Origin: Cyclobacteriaceae bacterium | GTDB taxonomy: Bacteria > Bacteroidota > Bacteroidia > Cytophagales > Cyclobacteriaceae | DNA length: 6,576 nucleotides | Direction: 5' to 3' | NCBI GenBank assembly: GCA_030637245.1 | Contig: DAOVVI010000088.1 | Location: 1 to 6,576 of the forward strand | Shown here: positions 1 through 5,325 of the stretch, piece by piece | How positions within the stretch are numbered: the first letter of the stretch is position 1 | How the letters are laid out: each line of letters begins with the position of its first letter | The notes under the pieces: generated by a model | The model's input: the letters and a program-made list of their open reading frames with translations, nothing else | Databases searched by the model: none | What the model was told of the DNA's origin: nothing | Translations under genes and position numbers: made by a program

Positions 1-1
1 G

Positions 2-742
2 CCGCTGGCTTCAAGTTTATCTGTGTTGAGCGATGAAGAAAAAGAGGCAGGCGTCTGCCTGGTTGATATTGGAGGCGGCACTACGGATATTGCAATTTTT
101 CATGAAAATATCATACGACACACTGCTGTTATTCCCCTTGGTGGAAATATCATTACACAGGATATAAAGCAAGGTTGTATGGTGATGCAGCACCAGGCGG
201 AGCAATTGAAAACTAAGTTTGGGAAAGCTATTGCGGAAGAAGCAAGTCCAAATGAAATCGTATCAATCCCTGGTCTTCGAAACAGAGCTCCAAACGAAAT
301 TTCCATTAAAAATCTCTCTCATATAATTGAGGCAAGAATGCAGGAAGTCATCGAGCTGGTACATACTGAAATCATTACTTCAGGCTTTCAATCCAAACTT
401 GCAGGCGGTATTGTGATTACCGGTGGCGGTTCACAATTACAGGGATTAAAACAGCTGTTTGAATATATGACCGGCATGGACGCCAGAGTTGGATATCCCA
501 ATGAGCACCTGGGCAAAAGCAAAGTAGAAGCCGTAAAAACTCCAATGTATGCAACGGCAGTTGGTCTAGTGCTTTCCGGATTCAGAGCGCTTGATGACAG
601 GGAAAACAGGTATTTGGAAAATTCTGAAGTTTTCAATCATAAGAGAGAAAAACGAGATCGTGGAAGCGATATATTCAGAAAAATTATTGACAAGACCAAA
701 GGATTGTTAATTGATGACATTGATAATAGAGAAGATTACTAA
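2..742 (+). CDS. ftsA: Cell division protein FtsA, C-terminal part (5' end outside window)
   Basis: FtsA is an actin-like ATPase that binds FtsZ at the inner membrane face, anchors the Z-ring and recruits later divisome proteins. The frame is already open at base 2 and reads P-L-A-S-S-L-S-V-L before the GTG at 23, which is therefore an internal valine and not a start. About 247 residues are present, roughly the last 55-60% of a usual FtsA. Visible are the phosphate-2 motif VDIGGGTTDIAIF (bases 62-100) and the adenosine-binding motif GGIVITGGGSQLQG (from 404). The last 25 residues (S-D-I-F-R-K-I-I-D-K-T-K-G-L-L) can form the amphipathic membrane-targeting helix typical of the family. Subdomain 1C and the first phosphate motif lie upstream of the window. 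ftsZ follows after 35 bases with no terminator between them, so the pair is probably co-transcribed. The family call rests on both motifs and on the neighbour, and is secure. Confidence 0.96.
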   Translation, partial: PLASSLSVLSDEEKEAGVCLVDIGGGTTDIAIFHENIIRHTAVIPLGGNIITQDIKQGCMVMQHQAEQLKTKFGKAIAEEASPNEIVSIPGLRNRAPNEISIKNLSHIIEARMQEVIELVHTEIITSGFQSKLAGGIVITGGGSQLQGLKQLFEYMTGMDARVGYPNEHLGKSKVEAVKTPMYATAVGLVLSGFRALDDRENRYLENSEVFNHKREKRDRGSDIFRKIIDKTKGLLIDDIDNREDY

Positions 743-777
743 AAAACACTGAAATACCGGATTTAAATATTTTAGTC

Positions 778-2304
778 ATGACTGATAACACGTATTCATT
801 CGACATCCCCAAGCATCATAAGTCGATAATAAAAGTAATTGGGGTAGGTGGCGGTGGCAGCAATGCTGTCAACCACATGTATGGCCAGGGCATCAAAGAT
901 GTGGAATTTGTAGTTTGCAATACAGATTCACAGTCATTGATGACAAGCCCTGTTCCAACCAGGCTACAAATTGGTATTCACCTTACCGAAGGGCTGGGGG
1001 CAGGCGCCAACCCGGAAAAAGGCATGAATGCTGCACTTGAAAGCAAAGAAGATATTCGCAATCTATTGAGTGAGGATACTAAAATGGTGTTTATCACAGC
1101 AGGAATGGGAGGAGGCACGGGGACAGGCGCAGCGCCTGTTATCGCAAAAGTTTCCAGAGAGTTGGGTATTCTTACCGTTGGTATAGTCACTGCTCCGTTT
1201 GGCTTTGAAGGGAAAAAGAAAATGACGCAGGCGGAGGCCGGGATCAGGGAGCTAAAAGAAAACTGTGATACAGTTTTAGTAATCCTTAATGACAAATTGA
1301 GAGAAGTCTATGGAAATCTGCCAATAAGAAACGCGTTTGCTCAGGCCGATAATGTATTGACAACTGCTGCCAAGGGAATTGCTGAAATAATCACCGTGCC
1401 AGGATATGTAAACGTTGATTTTCAAGATGTAAAAACCGTGATGAGCGGTTCAGGATCTGCTGTTATGGGATCTTCTGTCACAGAAGGAGAAAACAGAGCA
1501 AGACGTGCCGCAGAAGAGGCGTTGGCGTCTCCCCTGTTAAACGAAAAAGATATTCTCGGAGCTCAAAAGGTGCTTTTATCCATCATTTCAGGAGAGCAGG
1601 CCGAACTTCAAATGGATGAGCTTTCAGAAATTACCGACTATATTTCAGAAATGGCCGGAGAGGAGGCTGAGATGATATTTGGCCATGGTATTGATCCTGA
1701 CTTAGGTGAAAGCATCCGTGTAACCGTGATCGCCACAGGGTTTGATCACCACTCTGAAACAATAGGCATTAAAAAGCCAAACGTGATTCACCTGGAGTCA
1801 AACAAACCTGTGAAAAAACCAGATGGACAAATTGACATCTTTGAAACCGGAGCGACAGTCAATGAGTCAAAAGCAACCCAACAAGATATCTTCGGGGTGA
1901 AACGGAAATATATATTTGAAAACCCAACGGAATCATCAGATAAAAAAGATGAATTCAGCAAACATGCTGTTGGTCTGGATGATGATTTATTAGATAAAAT
2001 TGGCGAAGAGCAGGATAAGGAATTCACTGTAACAGAAACCGCAAACAATAACCTGGACTCCAAAAAAATTGCATTACAGCAACAGTCCAGAGATCGCGTG
2101 GAAAAACTTAAAGGATTAAAGCCGGCTAATCCTGAACGTGAAGGGGATTATCGTGAAAAGTGGGCCACTCCTGCGTATATAAGAAGGAATGTCAACTTGC
2201 AGGACATACCGCATTCTTCTGAAAAAAATGTTTCCAAATATAATCTGAATGATGACAACCAGATATTGGGAAACAATACGTTTCTACATGATAACGTTGA
2301 TTAG
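778..2304 (+). CDS. ftsZ: Cell division GTPase FtsZ
   Basis: FtsZ is the tubulin homologue that polymerises with GTP into the cytoplasmic Z-ring. The protein has 508 residues, longer than the roughly 380-400 of many bacteria because of an extended C-terminus. The nucleotide site starts with GVGGGGSNAVN (residues 22-32). The tubulin signature G-box GMGGGTGTG is at 109-117. The synergy (T7) loop N-V-D-F-Q-D-V-K (212-219) keeps N212, D214 and D217, so the GTPase should be active. Residues about 330-455 are a charged, low-complexity linker. A conserved C-terminal peptide W-A-T-P-A-Y-I-R-R (462-470) should bind FtsA. It is followed by a further 38-residue tail ending N-N-T-F-L-H-D-N-V-D, which I recall as common in Bacteroidota FtsZ. 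The ATG at 778 puts the globular core at the expected distance from the N-terminus. The bases before it (TTTAGTC) hold no Shine-Dalgarno sequence. The stop overlaps that of the convergent reductase gene. Confidence 0.98.
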   Translation: MTDNTYSFDIPKHHKSIIKVIGVGGGGSNAVNHMYGQGIKDVEFVVCNTDSQSLMTSPVPTRLQIGIHLTEGLGAGANPEKGMNAALESKEDIRNLLSEDTKMVFITAGMGGGTGTGAAPVIAKVSRELGILTVGIVTAPFGFEGKKKMTQAEAGIRELKENCDTVLVILNDKLREVYGNLPIRNAFAQADNVLTTAAKGIAEIITVPGYVNVDFQDVKTVMSGSGSAVMGSSVTEGENRARRAAEEALASPLLNEKDILGAQKVLLSIISGEQAELQMDELSEITDYISEMAGEEAEMIFGHGIDPDLGESIRVTVIATGFDHHSETIGIKKPNVIHLESNKPVKKPDGQIDIFETGATVNESKATQQDIFGVKRKYIFENPTESSDKKDEFSKHAVGLDDDLLDKIGEEQDKEFTVTETANNNLDSKKIALQQQSRDRVEKLKGLKPANPEREGDYREKWATPAYIRRNVNLQDIPHSSEKNVSKYNLNDDNQILGNNTFLHDNVD

Positions 2305-2825
2305 AAATCGATCAGCTTTTGTGCTTGTTTATGGATTTTTGAAAGATATAATGGGTCATTAATTTTATTATCAGTCATAAAATCACCAATCTTTGGAAGT
2401 CTAAGCTTATAGGCAAGTACATTAGTTCCACAATAATTTAGAATATCGGTAAAGTGACTGAGGGCGAGTCCGGCGCCCTGGTCACCTGCTGATAATCCTA
2501 TCAGGGCACATTTTTTGTCCACCAATGCTTTAGTTCTGTCCAGTCCATCTATAAAGGCCTTTAAAACTCCAGGAAATGAACCATTATATTCAGGAATTAT
2601 AAAAACAAACTTTTTTGAGTGATTCATCAAAGACCTCATGCGGTTAAACTGTTCATTTTTCCCAATATTTTCATAGAGCGCAGAATAAATATAATCAATT
2701 GGCAGATCCATTAAATTTAAAATATTACTCTCCACACCAAGTTCCTTTAGGATTTCAGCATATTGATGTGCGATTTGTTGTGAAACAGAATCCTTTCTAT
2801 TGGTTCCGACGATTATTGTGATCAT
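2301..2825 (-). CDS. NAD(P)H-dependent FMN reductase family protein (flavodoxin fold)
   Basis: This is a small soluble flavoprotein of the NADPH-dependent FMN reductase family (PF03358 type). Members bind FMN and pass electrons from NAD(P)H to quinones, azo dyes, chromate or flavins; the substrate here cannot be told. The 174 residues match the usual length of 170-190. The N-terminus M-I-T-I-I-V-G-T-N-R-K-D-S is the first beta strand plus the phosphate-binding loop for FMN (G7-T8-N9-R10, S13). The second hallmark, PEYNGSFPGVLKAFIDGLDR (78-97), contacts the isoalloxazine ring, and a glycine-rich loop L-S-A-G-D-Q-G-A-G follows at 111-119. The start is the ATG at 2825, preceded on its own strand by GTTAATA with no Shine-Dalgarno sequence. 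The gene runs against ftsZ, and the two stop codons share bases 2301-2304, leaving no room for a separate terminator. It is a lone gene and its context adds no functional hint. Confidence 0.9.
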   Translation of the reverse strand: MITIIVGTNRKDSVSQQIAHQYAEILKELGVESNILNLMDLPIDYIYSALYENIGKNEQFNRMRSLMNHSKKFVFIIPEYNGSFPGVLKAFIDGLDRTKALVDKKCALIGLSAGDQGAGLALSHFTDILNYCGTNVLAYKLRLPKIGDFMTDNKINDPLYLSKIHKQAQKLIDF

Positions 2826-3074
2826 TATTAACTAGAGTTTAAAGCCTATTTAACTTATAAAATTGGAAAAAGTTCATTATATCCATATGAATTAATTAAT
2901 CTTTCAAAATCCATATTAAAGCTAACTTTACTAATGAATAAAAAAACGACAGAAAATTTTTGACAATTATGGAATTATTTTGGCTCAAAATGCATTTTAT
3001 TAATAGAACTCACTGAAATATATCATTTTTTTTATTTACAAATTAACATCCTCATTTTTTTAAACCTGGCTAAA
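2826..3074. other. AT-rich divergent intergenic spacer
   Basis: These 249 bases separate the minus-strand reductase from the plus-strand NUMOD4 gene, so promoters for both should lie here. It is very AT-rich, with no credible ORF or RNA gene. Visible items are the palindromic ATTAATTAAT around 2891-2900, two copies of ATCCATAT (2881-2888 and 2909-2916), and a CACTGAAATATAT word at 3011-3023, which is 51 bases before the NUMOD4 ATG. I see no exact Bacteroidota promoter (TTTG, about 19 bases, TAnnTTTG) on either strand. The nearest is TTATTTTG at 2975-2982, one mismatch and without a well-spaced upstream element. Confidence 0.5.
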
Positions 3075-3614
3075 ATGGAAATAAGCACTAAAACAGAACG
3101 TTGGAATGAAATTGATTTTGAGTCCAATTTACCGCACGATAAATATGAAGTTTCGCATTTAGGCCGAATCAAAAGTTACGCTATCGACAGAGAAGATGGT
3201 CGAATTTTAAGAGGAGGTAATGTAAACGGGTACAGATGTATTACGGTAAAATTTGGGGAGAACATAACCAGGCAGTATTATGTACATCGTCTTGTCGCGG
3301 AAACCTTCATTCAAAAAGATAATAAACATCAACACTATGTGATTCATCTTGATTATAGCAAACAAAATAATTCGATTTATAACCTCAACTGGGCTACAGA
3401 AGAAGAATTGGTTGCACACAACAATAAAAATCCTGAAGTTCTGAGAAGAAGAACCACGGGATATAAATTAACTGAAGCGGATGTTCGGATAATAAAAAGG
3501 TTAATAAATTCACATAAAACCCGCCTCTCGATGATTGCTAAAAGATTCGGGATCACACATACGCAACTAAATCGAATACGGTCCGGTGAAAACTGGGGAC
3601 ATGTAAAAGTATGA
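3075..3614 (+). CDS. NUMOD4 / HNH-like protein with C-terminal helix-turn-helix
   Basis: This 179-residue protein has the layout of a free-standing homing endonuclease of the HNH class. Residues 10-34 form a NUMOD4 motif (W10, then Y24-E-V-S-H-L-G-R-I-K-S34), a DNA-contacting module. Residues 69-108 resemble the HNH_3 core: Y-V-H71-R-L-V-A-E-T-F, then V-I90-H91-L-D-Y-S-K-Q-N98-N99 and N103-L-N-W106-A-T. Residues 131-174 (K-L-T-E-A-D-V-R-I-I, then M-I-A-K-R-F-G-I-T-H-T-Q-L-N-R-I) form a helix-turn-helix ending G-E-N-W. In active relatives the residue before the central His is normally N or D and helps hold the metal; here it is I90, so cleavage activity is doubtful while the DNA-binding modules look whole. 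No intron, intein or phage gene flanks it, and no host gene is visibly split. I recall similar HTH-ended proteins in other Bacteroidota, which would fit a resident regulator, but that is from memory. The ATG at 3075 has no Shine-Dalgarno sequence. The domain call is firm; the function is open. Confidence 0.85.
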   Translation: MEISTKTERWNEIDFESNLPHDKYEVSHLGRIKSYAIDREDGRILRGGNVNGYRCITVKFGENITRQYYVHRLVAETFIQKDNKHQHYVIHLDYSKQNNSIYNLNWATEEELVAHNNKNPEVLRRRTTGYKLTEADVRIIKRLINSHKTRLSMIAKRFGITHTQLNRIRSGENWGHVKV

Positions 3615-3626
3615 GTGAATATCTTT

Positions 3627-3661
3627 TATAATCGTTCTACCACGATAGTATAAACAACTAT
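3627..3661. repeat. Overlapping small inverted repeats after the NUMOD4 gene (possible weak terminator)
   Basis: Thirteen bases after the NUMOD4 stop, ATCGT (3631-3635) and ACGAT (3642-3646) pair across a 6-base loop. The stem can be extended by TATA on each side (3627-3630 and 3649-3652) with a 2-base bulge. A competing pair, ATAGT (3645-3649) and ACTAT (3657-3661), overlaps it, so only one stem can form at a time. The position suits transcription termination, but the stems are short and AT-rich and no T-run follows. Chance is a real alternative. Confidence 0.25.
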
Positions 3662-3750
3662 AACGAGAGAACATCTCACCTGTCTTTGTAATTGCAACTT
3701 GCAACATAATATTCATCAATTATCTCTGATCCCATGAATAATTTCCGATT

Positions 3751-4089
3751 TTAGCATTTCTCTATAAGTAAATTAGTAATTCTATGCTTGTAACAATTCA
3801 GGCTGTTTAATTCAATTTTCACATTTAAAAACCTAGGGTGTATATTTTCAGGACAAGTCAATAAAAAGCCTCCCTGAGAGAAGTTATTTAATACATGGAA
3901 AGTTAATGAGTTAGATAATTGGCTGGTAGCGCATCGCGAAATGAAAAAAATTGCTACATCTACCAACTGATTACAAACAATTATTTGAAAAACATAGGCC
4001 GTCCCGTTTTTATTAAGGTTGGTTAATTGGTGACCTAAGTTTGTGTTATTACCACTTTTTAAACATGCATGACAGATTTTTAAGATCGA
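3751..4089 (-). pseudogene. Start-less 112-codon open frame, possible gene relic
   Basis: Read on the minus strand, the frame stays open from just after a TAA (4090-4092) to a TAA at 3751-3753, 112 codons. The only start-type codon is a TTG at 3964-3966, which would give 71 residues. The 41 codons before it read like protein (K-I-C-H-A-C-L-K-S-G and N-K-N-G-T-A-Y-V-F-Q), yet contain no ATG, GTG or TTG. There are seven cysteines. The stretch N-N-F-S-Q-G-G-F-L-L faintly recalls the (D/N)-x-S-x-x-G motif of PilZ domains, but the companion R-x-x-x-R is absent, so I do not call PilZ. It may be a decayed fragment or simply a chance frame. It is listed because such a long open frame is uncommon in AT-rich spacer DNA. 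Confidence 0.2.
4036..4043 (+). promoter_or_regulatory. Candidate Bacteroidota -7 box (TAAGTTTG) ahead of the MeaB gene
   Basis: TAAGTTTG matches the Bacteroidota -7 consensus TAnnTTTG at all six defined positions and lies 137 bases before the MeaB ATG. No TTTG is found about 19 bases upstream (that spot reads TTAA), so the -33 half is missing. A six-base match is expected fairly often by chance in DNA this AT-rich. Confidence 0.2.
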
Positions 4090-4180
4090 TTAGAATAAAG
4101 CTATAATATAAAAAGTTAAATCCATATTTCCGCTTTTTTTTAAAAACCACGTACTTGCACCCAAATTTGAAAACAATAGT

Positions 4181-5176
4181 ATGTATCAAAGAAAGAAAAG
4201 GCTATCAGTAGAATCATATGTAAATGGTGTGCTCCATAGTGATAAAATCATATTGAGTAAAGCCATTACACTGGTAGAAAGCACACTGGAATCTGACCAT
4301 CTGATAGCGGAAAAAGTGATAGAGAAAATATTACCTCATACCGGAAATTCTGTACGAATAGGAATCACAGGTGTACCGGGAGTTGGAAAAAGTACATTCA
4401 TTGAATCGTTCGGGAAACTAGTGACTTCATTAAATTTAAAATTAGCCGTACTTGCCATTGATCCAAGTAGTCAACGCTCAAAAGGAAGTATTTTAGGAGA
4501 TAAAACCAGGATGTCAAATCTTGCGATAGATCCAATGGCATATATCCGTCCTTCTGCCTCCGGAAGTTCATTAGGAGGAGTCGGCACAAAAACACGTGAA
4601 ACAATGTTGCTTTGTGAAGCTGCAGGGTTTGAGGTGATTTTTATTGAAACGGTAGGTGTTGGTCAATCTGAAACTACTGTTAAAGGAATGGTTGATTTCT
4701 TTCTGTTATTAATGTTGGCTGGCGCAGGAGATGAATTGCAGGGTATAAAAAAAGGAATTATGGAAATGGCAGATGTCATTGCTATAACCAAAGCAGATAG
4801 TGACAATAAATCCAAATGCAAAAGGGCTCAAAGAGAATATAAAAATGCCTTGCATCTTTTCCCTCCTTCGGAAAACGGATGGTATCCAACTGTACTGACT
4901 TGTTCTGCCGTTGAAAATAAAGGTTTGGATGCTATTTGGGAAGAAATTGAGAAATACACAAAAGAAATGAAGGAGAAAGGATTTTTCTATTCAAACAGAA
5001 AGTTTCAAAATGTAGAATGGATGCATGACATTATTTTATATTCACTAAAACACAAATTTTACTCCAATCAAAATATTGCCGGCTCAATTAATATTTTAGA
5101 AAAAGAAATTAAAGACAAAAAAATTCCGGCAATATCTGCCGCACGAAAATTACTGAAAGAATATCGGCAATCCTGA
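4181..5176 (+). CDS. meaB: Methylmalonyl-CoA mutase-associated GTPase MeaB (ArgK family)
   Basis: MeaB is a G3E P-loop GTPase that binds adenosylcobalamin-dependent methylmalonyl-CoA mutase, gates cofactor loading and protects the enzyme from inactivation. Older annotation calls the family ArgK or LAO/AO transport kinase. The 331 residues match the usual 320-340. Visible are the Walker A GVPGVGKST (64-72), D-P-S-S (94-97), G-D-K-T-R-M (106-111), the P-S-A-S-G-S-S-L-G-G-V stretch (124-134), switch/Walker B E-T-V-G-V-G-Q-S-E (156-164), A-G-A-G-D-E-L-Q-G-I-K-K-G (180-192), the guanine-specifying T-K-A-D (203-206) and C-S-A (241-243). All nucleotide motifs are intact. T-K-A-D-S-D-N has Ser where relatives mostly have Gly, a mild change. 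The C-terminal third is helical and should form the dimerisation arm. The ATG at 4181 is the first in frame, and the N-terminal Y-V-N-G-V-L and A-I-T-L-V-E-S blocks follow as expected. No mutase gene is adjacent, so the partner must be encoded elsewhere. Confidence 0.93.
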   Translation: MYQRKKRLSVESYVNGVLHSDKIILSKAITLVESTLESDHLIAEKVIEKILPHTGNSVRIGITGVPGVGKSTFIESFGKLVTSLNLKLAVLAIDPSSQRSKGSILGDKTRMSNLAIDPMAYIRPSASGSSLGGVGTKTRETMLLCEAAGFEVIFIETVGVGQSETTVKGMVDFFLLLMLAGAGDELQGIKKGIMEMADVIAITKADSDNKSKCKRAQREYKNALHLFPPSENGWYPTVLTCSAVENKGLDAIWEEIEKYTKEMKEKGFFYSNRKFQNVEWMHDIILYSLKHKFYSNQNIAGSINILEKEIKDKKIPAISAARKLLKEYRQS

Positions 5177-5325
5177 CCTGAATAATTCTTTTCTGACAGA
5201 TATCATTTCTTGAAATATTTTATTTCTGCCATAATGGCACTGAAATATATACGATTTGCAGTTGGCATAACCATTGATATGTGAAATAGGACTGAAAGAA
5301 ATCAATAATTTTTAAATAAAATATT
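5177..5325. other. meaB-dnaK intergenic region, probable dnaK leader
   Basis: This 149-base spacer should hold the dnaK promoter. It shows a weak AT-rich stem (ATTTC 5205-5209 and GAAAT 5212-5216, loop of only two bases), the 13-base inverted repeat at 5227-5239, the CACTGAAATATAT word (5238-5250) and an AT-rich run up to the ATG. No CIRCE element (TTAGCACTC-N9-GAGTGCTAA) is present, so HrcA-type control is not supported. Confidence 0.5.
5227..5239. promoter_or_regulatory. Perfect inverted repeat TGCCAT-A-ATGGCA upstream of dnaK
   Basis: Two 6-base arms (5227-5232 and 5234-5239) flank a single A, 86 bases before the dnaK ATG. The compact odd-length palindrome is shaped like a dimeric repressor site and lies where a promoter-region operator is expected. 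It is not CIRCE and I know no named regulator for it, so the operator role is inference. Confidence 0.3.

Larger units (their letters stand above)
3615..4180. other. 566-base intergenic region without a convincing gene
   Basis: No intact gene, tRNA or known riboswitch was found between the NUMOD4 gene and the MeaB gene. The region holds the stem-loop candidates just after 3614, a tandem 7-base repeat TTGCAAC-TTGCAAC (3692-3705), a start-less minus-strand open frame (3751-4089), an exact TAAGTTTG word (4036-4043) and a very AT-rich leader ahead of the MeaB ATG. Its length is large next to the tight ftsA-ftsZ spacing, and it may contain the remains of a lost gene. Confidence 0.5.

Noticed and set aside
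3833..3915. AGGGTGT followed by CCCTGAGAG, reminiscent of the 5' half of a TPP riboswitch
   Set aside because: The conserved CTGATCTGGATAATGCC-like 3' half is missing, spacing is wrong, and the nearest downstream gene on that strand (meaB) is not a thiamine gene.
3910..3945. GGCTGGTAGCGCAT, resembling a tRNA D-arm
   Set aside because: No T-arm (GGTTCGA type), no anticodon stem and no 7-base acceptor pairing could be found around it.
4102..4107. TATAAT as a sigma-70 -10 box before meaB
   Set aside because: No suitable -35 partner, and Bacteroidota housekeeping promoters use a different consensus.
2881..4128. Repeated ATCCATAT at 2881, 2909 and 4120
   Set aside because: An 8-base AT-rich word recurring three times in low-complexity spacers is close to chance, and positions relative to genes do not agree.
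4090..4180. Possible cobalamin riboswitch ahead of the B12-related gene meaB
   Set aside because: No B12-box-like sequence (GCCACTG) or GC-rich core was seen; the leader is almost pure A/T.
5200..5225. AT-rich stem followed by TTTTATTT as a meaB terminator
   Set aside because: The perfect stem is 5 bases of A/T-rich sequence with a 2-base loop, too unstable to claim.
5255..5285. TTTG-N19-TATGTGAA as a dnaK promoter
   Set aside because: The upstream TTTG and spacing fit the Bacteroidota pattern, but the -7 part keeps only about half of TAnnTTTG, too weak to annotate.
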